From: Zelopaecilomyces penicillatus
Taxonomy: Eukaryota; Ascomycota; Sordariomycetes; Hypocreales; Pseudodiploosporaceae
DNA: 64,000 nucleotides
Direction: 5' to 3'
NCBI GenBank assembly: GCA_005765155.1
Contig: VCCP01000001.1
Coordinates: 6,634,001-6,698,000, forward strand
Below, piece after piece: positions 24,494-35,049 of this stretch (positions within the stretch are counted from its first letter, which is position 1; each line of letters begins with the position of its first letter). A program made the translations under genes and the position numbers. The notes beneath the pieces were generated by a model. The model did no database searches and was not told the origin of the DNA. It saw nothing but the letters and a program-made list of their open reading frames with translations.

Positions 24494-26726
24494 TTAACGA
24501 GCAACAACCTCCAACTCCTGTCCCTCAAACTTGGGGAGTTCGCTCTCAACCTTGGCCCAATCCTTGGTACCTTCCACAATCGACTTGATAGCCTCCAGGA
24601 TCTTGTCCTCCTCAGCTCGGACCTGGGTTGTTGAATCACGGTCTCTCAGCGTAATAGTTCCATCCTGAAGCGTCTGGAAATCAACAGTAATGCCAAGCGG
24701 TGTACCGAGCTCGTCATTTCGGCTGTAACGCTTGCCAATGCTGGCGGATGAGTCGTCGATGCGGTTAGAGATGCCCATTGTGCGGAGACGTTGTGACAGC
24801 TTCTTAACAGCTGGCCGGAATTGGGCATTGGATGACAAGGGCACGAGCAAGACTTTCGTAGGAGAAACAATAGGGGGGAAGGAAAGCACCTGCAGATGGA
24901 AGAAGTCAGAATACAATGTCACAAGTTGCGTTTCCCCATAGAATAAGACTTACACCACGAGAATCATCACCGCCATCACTGGCCCGAGTCCAGAAGTTGT
25001 GCTCAATCAACGAGTAGAGAATTCTGCCAATACCAAAAGACGGCTCAATGACGTTCGGCGTATACTCACGCGTGTTCTCTACCCTCTTGCGGAACTCAAT
25101 CTTGATAGAGTCTTTGCTGATCTCGGCCTTGCCGTTGCCGACACCAGGAACATCAATAGTGATCTTGCCAGCATCTGCCAACTCCTTGGAAAGCGCCTCT
25201 CGCTGCTCTTGAGAGGTAGCATCGAGTGCCGTCTCCACAGTCTTGGCATCCTTCTTGAACAAGGGGCCAAACTTCTTCTTGTCAATCTCAACCTGCCATT
25301 CCTCGATGATAAGGGGCTCGTCAAGTCGTTCCCGGACAATCAAGGGAGCACCGGTCTTCTTGGCATGAACATTAAGATCATATGCACTTCGATCAGCACA
25401 ACCAACACACTCTACCCACCCCGAAGATGTGAGAAGTTCGGCATCCCAACAATCAACAGCATAGTGAGCCATTTCATTGGCCATGTGCTGTCGGAAGCGC
25501 ATCTTAGACAGATCAACGCCAATCTTCTGCAAGAAGAGGTGGATACGAGCCAAAAAGTAGCCAAGGGTCTCATTATCAATGACACCATCCTTGACAGCCT
25601 GGCCAGCAGTCAGCTTCCTGGTCACAGTTTTGCCAGAAAGCTGTGTGTCGCGATCAAGAAGCACAAGCTCAACATTCTCAACCTCGTGGAAACGGCCATG
25701 CTTCTTGCCGCCCTCGGGGTCAACAAAGTGCTCAATCTCAGCCATCAAGAACTCTCGCACTCGCAAGAGACCAGCACGGGGTGAGATTTCATTTCGGTAC
25801 GACTTGCCAATGGACGCCGAGGCAAATGGCATCTGAGACTGGTTGAATTCGAGGAGCTTGGCAAAGTTGAGGAACTGACCCTGAGCAGTTTCGGGGCGGA
25901 GATAACCTGGCAGGTTGCTGCTGGGGCCAATAGCTGTCTGGAACATCAGGTTGAAGGCAACAGGGTCTGATGGCAGCACACCGGTTGTAGGGTTCTTGAG
26001 GTCATACTTCTTGATGAGCTCACCAAGTTCCGGGCCGTCATAGTTGTCAATCTTGGCGAGGACAGACTCGTACTCCTCCACAACAGCATCATCGAGCTTG
26101 ACAGCCTCAGTCTTGGCCTTCTTCTTCTTCTTTTTGGGATCAGCCTCCTTCTCCTCCACCTTTTCACCGCGAGCCTCCTTATCTCCCTTGAGTCTTGCCT
26201 CGAGGATGGCCTCGACAAAGTGGTCTGCTCGTAGGATCTCGCCGTTCTTGGGATCCTTGCACATCCAATCCGCAAACTTGTCGACGTGACCACTCGTCTT
26301 CAGAACTTCGTGCGGGGTTAGCACAGTACAATCGACCTCGAGCATGTCCTCCTCCAGAATGAAATGCTTGCGCCACTGGTCAACAATATTGGCCTGGAGA
26401 GAGCACCCAGGAGGGCCGTAATCATATAGACCACCGACACCACCATAGATCTCAAAGGATGGGGTGTAGAACATGCGCCGGCGCAGCATGGCATCGAGGA
26501 CGGGCTTGTCAAGGGGCTGGCCCTTGAGGGTGGTTGCTGTGGAAGCCATCGCGGCGGCGGGGTTTGAACGATGCGGTGCCTTGAGCGGCTGCGGCGCGCC
26601 GAGGGGTCGAGCGACGGCGAAGTTGCGGCGGCTGATTGCTAGAGAAGATCGAGCACAAGCTGAGAGCGCAGTAAATTTGAGTCTGGAGGGTGAGAAACGA
26701 AGGGCAAGGAGGCGGATTGGAGTCAT
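24494..26726 (-). CDS. GRS1: Glycyl-tRNA synthetase with probable mitochondrial leader
   Basis: This class II enzyme ligates glycine to tRNA-Gly. Two exons are inferred: 24954-26726 and 24494-24889, giving 722 aa. Motif 2 is at about 310-326 (YRNEISPRAGLLRVREF) and motif 3 at about 557-568 (PNVIEPSFGIGR). The anticodon-binding domain is encoded mainly by exon 2 (VLLVPLSSNAQFRPAVKKL). A Lys-rich insertion (DPKKKKKKAK, about 196-205) lies in the catalytic half. The first 59 residues are Arg/Ser/Ala-rich and almost lack acidic residues (MTPIRLLALRFSPSRLKF), as in a mitochondrial presequence. A second in-frame ATG at residue 60 (26549) begins the conserved eukaryotic body. One gene therefore probably serves both compartments. 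A TGAGTCA word lies 36 nt upstream of the first ATG. Confidence 0.95.
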
Positions 26727-27511
26727 GTACCCAGGAGGAGATCGCGTCGGAGGAGAGGGCGTGAGTCAGAAACTCAAGCCGCACTCGTCCTCTTGGATGG
26801 TGGGGGAATGGAACAGAAACGTCAGGGCAAGCTGTGGATTCCGACCGCCAGACAGGCAAAGTCCACGGGGGCTGTTGGGTCACAGAAGGTCGCAATAGTG
26901 CGAGATGGCGGGATGGATCTGAGGGCGGCCAGACATCAATTCGCCCAAACGCGCCCTAGAATTGCCCCTCCATCGGTGCGAGGTGTTGTTCCAGGCCATC
27001 ACCAGCCGGCCCTAGCACTAACCTGCAGCAGCTACAGGGGTGTTGGGGTTCGACTCTTCAGCACATGGTGGCCTGTTCAGGGCTGTCCAAACCCTTTCCA
27101 GGTCTCGACCCCGCGCCAGGGTTCTAACCATACCTACATCAATGACAAGAGGGGCAACTGCCCAAAGGAAGGTGGTGTGTTATAACACCAGATTGATTCC
27201 CAAATAACTTCCTAGCTTGAGATGTGAGTAAAGATGTTATGAAATAAGAACAAGACTCGCCAATGATATTTCTAGTTTCATTACATTCCAGAAGCAGACG
27301 CACTTATTCTGTAACCCTGTGTTGCTTGTTCCAAGATCCCATCTCGTGGCGGAAAAAAAAAGAGACACCCATAACCTACCTACCCTAACCCTCCATATAA
27401 AAAATATTGAAACAATCGCTTTGCCATTTCCCGGTTTATCGTCTTGCCGCATCTAAATTTATACATCCAATGTGTATCCGCACGTGGTTCCAACCCAGAA
27501 GCAAGCACCAT
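26727..27511. promoter_or_regulatory. GRS1 upstream region and PRO1 3' region
   Basis: These 785 nt hold the GRS1 promoter on the left and the PRO1 3' UTR on the right; both genes are on the minus strand. A Gcn4/CPC1-type TGAGTCA lies at 26762-26768. An A-rich tract (27353-27363) and a CCTACCTACCCTAACCC stretch (27377-27393) lie near the PRO1 end. No gene is seen. Confidence 0.5.
26762..26768. promoter_or_regulatory. Gcn4/CPC1-type site TGAGTCA upstream of GRS1
   Basis: A perfect 7-bp TGAGTCA lies 36 nt before the first GRS1 ATG and 213 nt before the internal ATG. Gcn4/CPC1 regulators bind this sequence and activate amino-acid biosynthesis and aminoacyl-tRNA synthetase genes in fungi. The short distance is unusual and could place the site in the leader of the long transcript. 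Function is inference. Confidence 0.45.
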
Positions 27512-29359
27512 CTAACGTGCATCCCATATTGGAGTTGCAGGACTCACTGGCCTGCTATCTCTTCGAAAGATACCAATATGTGAGCGATGAGCAATGTACT
27601 CACTGTCTGCATATCCCAACAGACTCTCTATCTCTATGCTCTGATGGCCCATGATCCTGGCAATCTCGGGGCTTGCGTAGTTGACCAATGCTCGTCCAAC
27701 TTCACGCCCTGCCCCCTCTCGAAGAGTCCCATCAGGGCCTGGTGATGATCGACGGTTAACAACAACCAGTCTGACTACTTCCTGCTGCGCAAAGTTGCCC
27801 TCAACGTCAACCACACCTGCAGGTAGCAGACCAGCCTTTCCAGTCAGGGCTCTATAAGCACCTTCATCGATGTACACCGTGCCATGGGGATTTGGCGTGT
27901 GGAGGAGCCAGAAGTGGCGATCTGGAATCGGATCTTTGGATGGTAGAAATCGGGTATGGAGAGGTGGCGGCTGTGTCCGTACAGCTGTTGTGGATGAAAC
28001 GGACGGATCCGCTGAAGCGGCAGCTTGAGAGGACGAATCGATGGGGGGCTTAGCGAGGTGAAAGAGGTATTGCACAATGCTAAGAATATTTCCTGGGTTA
28101 GACGACCTGGTGATGATGGTTGTCACTCCGGCAGATGTTCCGAGCTTGGCGGCGATGATCTTGGTGCTCATCCCCCCTGTTCCCAAAGCAGACCCAGCAC
28201 TTGAGACTGTTGTTTCGAATTGTAAGTAAACACTCACACATAAGCGTACACGAAGGGGGGGGGGCGTGTAGGGTCAACTAACCATCAGCATCAATGGCAG
28301 ATATGTCCTCGACAATCTCAATCGGCTGTGCATCAACGTGAGTACGAGGGTTCTTGTCATACAAGCAATCAACATCAGTCATGAGAAATAAAAGATCCGC
28401 ATGAATCATGGCTGCCGTGATTGCAGATAGCGTATCGTTGTCACCAAACTTGATTTCGGAAACAGCTAGTGTGTCGTTTTCATTAACAATGGGAATAACT
28501 CCCATGTCCAACAGTTCATTGAAAGTATTCTGGGCATTGAGATATCTGGTGCGCTGTAAGAAAGTTATCAGTACGAAGCTCTCAAATAAACCTGGAAGCA
28601 TAGAGAAAATATGATAATGTTGTGACATACATCGGCAATATCATTGCGTGTAAGCAGGATCTGGGCAACTGGCTGTGCTAGATGCAAGAATAGACTATCC
28701 CAGAGGCTGATCAGCCGACATTGACCGATAGCAGCCAAAGCCTAACATAAATGAAGTTGTCAGTAACCGCCTTTTATATCATGATGAAGAATACGATGGT
28801 GTGTTTACCTGCAGCTGTGCCAAGTGCTTTGGTCGTCTTGCTACATCCATGCGACGAAGGCCGACGCCGATGGCTCCCGATGAGACAATAACCACTCTGT
28901 GTCCATCTTTTCTGAGTTTCACCGCCGTGTCCACAATCAATGTGAGAATTGGCAGCAAAGGCTCATGGGTCTTTTCATCGACAATTGAGCTGGTCCCTTA
29001 AAATGGTAGGTATGATGTCAGCGTCACCTCTTATACTTGTGCAAGCCTGAGCGAGCATCTTTTACTTGCAGGCGACACCACAATTGAATCGAGAACATAC
29101 CCAATTTGATAACCACGGTAAGAGGTCTTGGTCTTCTCATATCTGCAATTTTTTTGGATTATCAAGTGTTAGTTGGTAAAATTAAAACCTGATATCATAA
29201 AAACAAAATTGACATCTTCCATAGACTTGATGGACGGCAGTCCCGAGTTACGGCCACGCGCCGCCCCTTATGAGTAAGACGAGGGAACGGTCACATGCTG
29301 GGGGGAGGGAGGGGCTTACTCTGCGTAATACCTTCGGCAGACATGTTCACGGTTGCCAT
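27512..29359 (-). CDS. PRO1: Glutamate 5-kinase (first step of proline synthesis)
   Basis: The enzyme phosphorylates glutamate to gamma-glutamyl phosphate in the cytosol. Six exons are inferred: 29320-29359, 29101-29142, 28809-28996, 28631-28741, 28283-28553 and 27512-28206. All phases match, giving 448 aa. The amino-acid-kinase domain starts with LTVVIKLGTSSIVDEKT, then SSGAIGVGLRRMDV, NDIADRTRYLNAQNTFNEL, VNENDTLAVSEIKFGDNDTL, TDVDCLYDKNPR and GTGGMSTKIIAAK. A C-terminal PUA-type domain (YIDEGAYRALTGKAGLLPAG) follows, as in yeast Pro1 and bacterial ProB. The first two coding exons are very small (40 and 42 nt). Translation could also begin at Met6 or Met15 (MRRPRPLT). Intron 5 contains a run of ten C (coding strand). 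It is divergent from ATP23. Confidence 0.94.
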
Positions 29360-30191
29360 GGCGGATTTTTGCAGGATACCTTTAACCAATGATGAGAGAA
29401 TTCAAGTGTACCGGTATATTGAGCAGCATCAGGCGTGGGACCGCAGCGTTGCATGTGTTGGGAAAGGATTGGCGCGCCGACCTCGCCAGCAATTACAAGT
29501 CGCAAGAACCCAACCTGCAGGTGGGCTGCACCACTGAAAGGGAATATCACGGCCCGCTTTTCGGCGAATATGTTCTGGGGGGGGGGGGCTTCTTTCTTGG
29601 GGCTATTTTCAGAGCAACAACCAAGGCACAGCCGTTGAGAATGCGCTGTTGCTCCGCATTTCTATGTAGGTAACGTACGAGGCAATTAGACAAACTGCCG
29701 GGGCTTGTCTTGCAATTGCCTCGTATGCCGTGGTGATTGCTTCTGAGCATTTGTTTTCTGACTAATAGGAAACCTGGCTATTATACGACTAGTGACATTC
29801 ATAACTGGGTGGTTTGGAGCTGACTGTTGAACTAAAAGCTCATCACATTCTTGAAACCTTCCTACAACTGATAAGATAAGCCCAAAGGTACGTAGATAAG
29901 TTGGGATGTAACATGGTAAATGTGCATTTGCATGTAGTTCACCGCCCGAGCTACAACCACCACCAAGGTGGCAGAATTTCAAACTCCTCGTCTAGAACGA
30001 GATGCGCTCGCAGCAAACCAAATTGTCATATGCCCGACACGCTGAAGAGCCCTCCCTCGCGATCATCACATCTTCAGCCGTAATCGCCCGACACATACGA
30101 AAATTTTACTGCATCCAGCCACTCCCCGAAAGCAACAACGGCAAGCTTCCGAGGTTGCCCAAGCTCCCCCCTCCCCCAGAGCTTCACCACA
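29360..30191. promoter_or_regulatory. Divergent promoter region PRO1 / ATP23
   Basis: This 830 nt region lies between the divergent starts of PRO1 and ATP23. It contains a G12 run at 29577-29588. I see no TGASTCA site for general amino-acid control despite the biosynthetic role of PRO1. Small ORFs here are not convincing. Confidence 0.5.
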
Positions 30192-31030
30192 ATGACCCAA
30201 GTTCCACCATCAGCTGCATCCCTGGCCTCGACAGAGCCTCCTGTCGCTCCGAAGCCTTCCAAAGTTGTCGTCAATGACCCCGCACGTACCGGTTTCGACC
30301 CGCAGATAAAATGGTGGATGAACTATTTCTCCATCCTGTCCGGCAAGATGACGCCAGAGGGCATGTTCCATTACCGAGAGTGGAGGTACAAGGTCCATGA
30401 AGAACGTGACTGCAAACGCTGCGACGTTTACAGGGATTGGCTGTTCACATACTCCCCCGTTGTGCGCTTCTTGTCTGGCAAGATTGAGGACCTCAACGGC
30501 AAACTCGATGCGTCTAATGTGGTGTGTCGGCGGTGTCCGGCGCGGTTAGAAGAAGATGGGCAGGTTCATCGGCAGTCGGGTGGCTTCAGTCCCAACCACG
30601 GCATTCTACTATGCGCCAATGAAATTAGGGATCGCAAACATCTCGAGGATACATTAGCGCATGAGATGGTTCATGCGTGGGACCATCTCAAGTGGAAGGT
30701 AGACTGGACAGGGGACAAAGATTTGAAGCACGCCGCATGCACAGAAGTAAGTGATAGCGGGCTCTAGTCATCAGATCACATCTCACTAACGTCCAACAAT
30801 AGATCCGTGCTTCAATGCTTAGCGGAGAGTGTCGATGGACCAGAGAGGCCTTTACTCGAGGCAATTGGGCATTAACACAACAATTCCAGAACTGTGTACG
30901 CTCAAGAGCTATCCAATCTGTTATGGCACGACCGCGGTGCAAGGACGACGTGCAAGCTACAAAAGTTGTAAACGAAGTGTGGGACTCATGTTTCTCAGAT
31001 ACGAGGCCATTTGATGAGGTGTATAGGTGA
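30192..31030 (+). CDS. ATP23: Mitochondrial inner-membrane metalloprotease/chaperone ATP23
   Basis: Atp23 works in the mitochondrial intermembrane space, where it processes the Atp6 precursor and helps F1Fo ATP synthase assembly. Two exons are inferred, 30192-30746 and 30803-31030, giving 260 aa. The zinc-protease motif HEMVH is at 157-161 (LAHEMVHAWDHLK). The family Cys pairs are present (CKRCDVY near 74-80, VVCRRCPARL near 111-119, LLCANEIRD). Exon 2 supplies the C-terminal block (IRASMLSGECRW, FQNCVRSRAIQSV, DSCFSDTRPFDEVYR). The 55-nt intron sits after a conserved Thr-Glu, and a CTAAC branch is visible. Length and motif order match fungal Atp23. There is no cleavable presequence, consistent with import through the disulfide relay known for this protein. 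Confidence 0.95.
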
Positions 31031-31382
31031 ATGGGTTTTTTTTTTTTACTTTACTAATGACCATGTACGATATATAAAGACTCTCGGCGAGGTTGTCACA
31101 TATTGTCTTTCAATGAAGCATTCTTTCATTGCTGTTGATGATACCCCGAAGGAATAAATTAACTCGACTCAGTTTTTCTTTTTGAGTTCTGTGTGCAGAG
31201 AAATAAATTAAATGGAATAGAAACATTGAAGAAAAGAGGAAAAACAAGAAAAACAAGAAAAACCAGTGACTCCTCCATATGCATGCAAGTTCGTTATTCC
31301 CAGATTTGATGTAACACGCAAACTCCGTCATCCAAATAATGCTAACCAAGCATCCATTTGGATGAAAATGCTATTTCGTCAA
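31031..31382. terminator. Convergent 3' region ATP23 / Aurora kinase
   Basis: This 352-nt A/T-rich convergent spacer has a T tract just after the ATP23 stop (31036-31047) and AATAAA words near 31155 and 31201. On the minus strand the same A/T-rich stretch serves the kinase gene. It probably holds both polyadenylation regions. No gene is seen. Confidence 0.45.
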
Positions 31383-32678
31383 TCAAACACCACGTTCACG
31401 GTTGGTAGCCCTTTCGCCCTTGACGCAATGCTTAAGGATCCATGGGTGACTCTGAATCTGCTCAAGAGGGATTCTCTTATCTGGATCAAGAACCAACAGC
31501 TATTTCATGTATTAGCAGGCTGAAGTTTACAGACATGGGTACACTGAGGGTTGTTTCTTTACCTTTTTAATGAGATCGCCAGCTTCCTTGCTAACAAATG
31601 ACGGAATCGACATATCCGCGCGCGCAATTCGTCGGTGCGTCATAATCGGCGTGTCTTCAAAAGGAGCCTCTCCCACCAAGAACTCATATGTGAGAACACC
31701 TAGACTCCACAAGTCAATCTTTTCTGTGTAGTAATTGTCCCTGCTTCCTTGCTTGATCATTTCCGGGGGCAGGTAATCTAATGTTCCGCACATCGTCTTG
31801 CGTCTGTTATTTGGGGCGTGCACACTCCAGCCGAAATCGGAAATCTTAATCTCGCCGTGGATGCCGACGAGGATATTCTCAGGCTTAATGTCTCGATGGA
31901 TGACGTGTTTCCTGTGTAGGTAGCGCAGAGCCGAGGCCATCTGTGCGATATATTGGGCAGCCTTCCATTCGGGGAAGCGGTTCTCTCGTCGGAGATGTTT
32001 GTAGAGCTCGCCCTTTCCGGCAAACTCTAGGATTAGGAAAACTCGCTTGTTGTCATGGAAATGTCCAAATAGCTGTAGAATATTGGGGTGGCGTAAGTTG
32101 CTCTGAATCTCAATCTCTCGGCGGACCTGTTTCTCGACTCCGCCGTGCTGCAGCTCGTTCTTGTGAAGCACCTTGAGAGCACAGATAAAGCCGCTCGTGC
32201 GTTCCTTGGCTAGGTAGACTCTTCCGAACTTGCCCTTGCCTAGCGGTCGTCCAATCTCAAACATGCCGAGGTGGAACTGTTTGGGAACGCTGGGCTGCGT
32301 GATTAGGGATGTCGATTTGGCTTCACCCGCGGCCTCGTCAGACGCCCGAGATGAACTGGAGGGTAAAGGCTTTCGCGGTGGCGGAGATGTGGGATCGGTT
32401 TGTTTTCGCTGGGATGTTTGCAGCGACACCGCTGAGACGACATTACTGCTCTGGGACTGAAGGGCCGTTTTGAAGAGGTTTGTTCGACTGCTACCAAGCT
32501 GAGCGGCACTCGCTGCAACAATCTAGTCTCCAAGTTAGCTTCATACATCGTAAGATTCGCCGTGGGCACAGACAGGCCCTACTTTAGCTTTGGAGTAGAG
32601 CTTGGTGCCGTCACCGGCGTCGATTTCGTCCTGGATTGATATGTGCTCAAACCGCGACTCTAGAGTACGTGTAGCCAT
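31383..32678 (-). CDS. IPL1: Aurora-family mitotic protein kinase (Ipl1/Ark1)
   Basis: This is the kinase of the chromosomal passenger complex, acting on kinetochore-microtubule attachment and cytokinesis. Three exons are inferred: 32583-32678, 31563-32522 and 31383-31499, giving 390 aa. The N-terminus MATRTLESRFEHISI and a Ser/Pro-rich segment precede the kinase domain (about 108-380). Visible motifs are the glycine loop GKGKFGRVYLAKE, ALKVLHKNEL, HRDIKPENILVG, DFGWSVHAPNNRRKTMCGTL (activation loop Thr inside RRKTMCGT) and LDYLPPEMI. The last exon gives LLVLDPDKRIPLEQIQSHPW, the Aurora C-lobe end. WSVHAP and RRKTMCGTLDY are specific to Aurora kinases. The introns have CTAAC and CTAAT branch sites. 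It is convergent with ATP23. Confidence 0.95.
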
Positions 32679-33759
32679 GGTGTCAGACTGGTGCGGGCTC
32701 CTCGAATTGGAGCCAGGAAGATTGAAGTTGGAAGTCGATTATTTAGCGGTGGGCAGCAGATCGATCTGTAGAAGGTCTGACAGACGTCGTCTAACATCAG
32801 CGGTCAGTTGGAAGTGGATGCAGTCAGTCCAGGGGACAACGGCACTTACAAAGGCGCTAGTTGTCATGGGCAACGCAACCACACCACCACCAACCACATT
32901 TCGTGATGATTGGCTGACGAATAATGTATGAAGTTTGTACACTGACTTTATGTTTTATTATTGATAATAAAAAATATGAATATGGCAGCCCATCTCAAAG
33001 AATGTGCTTTTTTGTTTTTTGCTGCCAATCATTCGTTTATCAATTTCTTCAATATGATGTTCTTCTAAATCGGCTATCAAGCTCTCTGGATATAAGCAAC
33101 ACCAGGGATAACACTAGAGACGACGAGCACTGTGATCCATCACCTCACGCAATACCCATACTATCCCCCCCCGGGACAAGACTATTTCTTCATCAACGAA
33201 GAACATCTTTCCCATGGATTGCTTGGCATCTCCCTCGTAGTCGCCTTGTCCGAATATGAACAACTACCTCATCTTGCCTATCTTTCCGATCAACCTGTAT
33301 CAGAAGCATCAAATTCGTTCCTCTCGCCTACGTTAATTTTGAATACCTATCTTGCATACAGTCACATCGAGATGAAGATCTTGGCAGGTAAAACACTAGA
33401 TAAAATGGCGACTTTTTGCGATTTTCAGATACTTTCACGACAAGGGTCAAAGTTGGACACGAGGTTCGTCTTTTTTGTTTTTCTCTATAATAATGTTTAT
33501 AATTACTCGAGTATGAAATAAGTAGCATCATCCAAAATAGAAAACTAAACACCATAACTGGCATGTCAACCAGAGTTCCAATAATACCTTCATTCCGTCC
33601 CGAGAAACGCCGTTACATCCGTGTGTCCAAAAGTCCGTATTCATGAGCCATAAGTCCTAGGGCATCATCAATCAATCACTAAAACCACAACTCATCAATA
33701 CACATCCTCTCCTCCGTCTCCTTCTTCCCGGCCTCGCGGGCCATCGCAAGTTGCCCGTT
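32679..33759. other. Intergenic region Aurora upstream / orphan gene 3' side
   Basis: This is 1.1 kb between two minus-strand genes. The first 250 nt should hold the Aurora promoter. From 32920 to 33560 the DNA is markedly A/T-rich, with AATAAAAAATATG near 32965. A 129-codon open frame (33132-33521, plus) starts with GTG and has no family resemblance. No gene is called. Confidence 0.4.
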
Positions 33760-35049
33760 TCAGCATTGCCATGGGCCGGCACCAGTCCCCTCTGGCATCC
33801 TCCTCGTGAGAGAAGCCAAATCAACAACCACAGCGCTGTGGAGCTCACGGAATCGCCTCAATGCAATCCTTTGCCAGTTGGCCCTGCCCTGTAAGTGCCA
33901 CTCCTGTGTTGGCTCCTTGGCAACCGCCTCTTCATACTGAAGCAGCTTTGTCATGGCCGTTCCCAAGCGCTGCACAGCTCTCTTGGCCACCTTGAATTGC
34001 TCACTTGGCATCTGACGTCGCATGCCCACGAAGTCGTTGAGCCATTGAATCTCATCTTCATATAATGTATTTTCTAGCAGGTACACGATGGCCTGTGGGC
34101 TGAGCTCGTAGGCGTATGTGAGGGTTTTCGCTGTGAGGTACTTGCGTTTGTAGAGCTCATAGTCGTTCCGGAGGTCTCCCCACATCCTCAAATCAGGGAA
34201 AATATCTGCAATCCACGGATCCTTCCGGGTGCAACGATCCTTGCTATTCTCACAAGGGCGGAAAATGGTATCATACCATATTCTCCTCCAGGCCAAATAT
34301 CCCCAGCGAATCTCCTCACCACCTGGCGTGGGCTGTATCTGTAGGATGCTTTCAGAAATCTCCATTGGAGGGTGGACTATAACTATGTCGAGATAGCTCC
34401 TGAAAACGGCTTTTCTCTCCGCCTCTAGTCTTTGCAACTGCCATTTCCAGTTTCCCCTTGCTTTCGACTTGCATTTGTTGTCAAAATTCATTGGACAGTA
34501 GGCATAGGACATGGTGTTAGTGAGAGTGGCAGGACTAATTTCATCCCAAGACACATGGTTAAAGTGGACGTCGAAGCATTCCTCGCACCGTTCACACTGA
34601 AGAATGGAATTTGTGCTAACATTCTTCGAGAAGATAGCAAATGCAGCAGTGTCTTTAAAAGGGAGTTGTTCCCTCTGGGAGTTCCCGTGAAAAAGGCACC
34701 AAGCACCCGTAGGCATCTCGAAACTCATCTGCGTGGCCTTGGGCTCGCCGCACGAGAGCGTAGGCACTTCCGCCGTGCGGATGACATGGTCGATACAAGT
34801 CGAGAGACCAATTTGTTCGGCCAATAAAGTCCCGGTTGGAGAGAGATGGCCGTAAGTGGGCGGCTCGGACAGCATCTTTCTATTCTTCTCTCTTGTCAAC
34901 TGCTTGTAGTACTCGAGGTCCATCCAAGGCACCATTCTGCGCCGCTCAGCAGCAGTTGGTGCGAAGATTCCCGTCCCAGGCATCAGAACGGGCGGCTCTT
35001 CCATTGTATTGCAATACGAAGTAATGTACTTCATTAGACCTCTTTGCAT
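33760..35049 (-). CDS. Single-exon orphan protein with clustered cysteines (429 aa)
   Basis: An intronless 429-aa frame begins at ATG 35049 (MQRGLMKYITSYCNTMEEPP). I do not recognise the family. Residues about 155-205 contain a cysteine cluster, CERCEECFDVHFNH followed by YCPMNFDNKCKSKARG, which could bind zinc. Earlier in the protein are LSCGEPKATQM and GAWCLFHGNSQ. The middle is Trp/Tyr-rich (WGYLAWRRIWYDTIF), and the C-terminal half looks alpha-helical with alternating charges (YEDEIQWLNDFVGMRRQM). There is no signal peptide or membrane segment. The length of the frame and its sensible composition support a real gene. It is probably lineage-restricted and possibly nuclear or regulatory, but nothing in its neighbourhood (Aurora, TIP41) suggests a role. 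Confidence 0.72.
   Translation of the reverse strand: MQRGLMKYITSYCNTMEEPPVLMPGTGIFAPTAAERRRMVPWMDLEYYKQLTREKNRKMLSEPPTYGHLSPTGTLLAEQIGLSTCIDHVIRTAEVPTLSCGEPKATQMSFEMPTGAWCLFHGNSQREQLPFKDTAAFAIFSKNVSTNSILQCERCEECFDVHFNHVSWDEISPATLTNTMSYAYCPMNFDNKCKSKARGNWKWQLQRLEAERKAVFRSYLDIVIVHPPMEISESILQIQPTPGGEEIRWGYLAWRRIWYDTIFRPCENSKDRCTRKDPWIADIFPDLRMWGDLRNDYELYKRKYLTAKTLTYAYELSPQAIVYLLENTLYEDEIQWLNDFVGMRRQMPSEQFKVAKRAVQRLGTAMTKLLQYEEAVAKEPTQEWHLQGRANWQRIALRRFRELHSAVVVDLASLTRRMPEGTGAGPWQC

Noticed and set aside
27040..27065. GGGGTTCGACTC resembling a tRNA B box
   Set aside because: No A box or acceptor stem could be paired around it.
27377..27393. Telomere-like CCTAACCC words
   Set aside because: Only one or two imperfect units in the PRO1 3' region; not a telomeric or interstitial repeat array.
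33132..33521. 129-codon plus-strand frame between Aurora and the orphan gene
   Set aside because: It starts with GTG, lies in A/T-rich spacer DNA and has no known domain.
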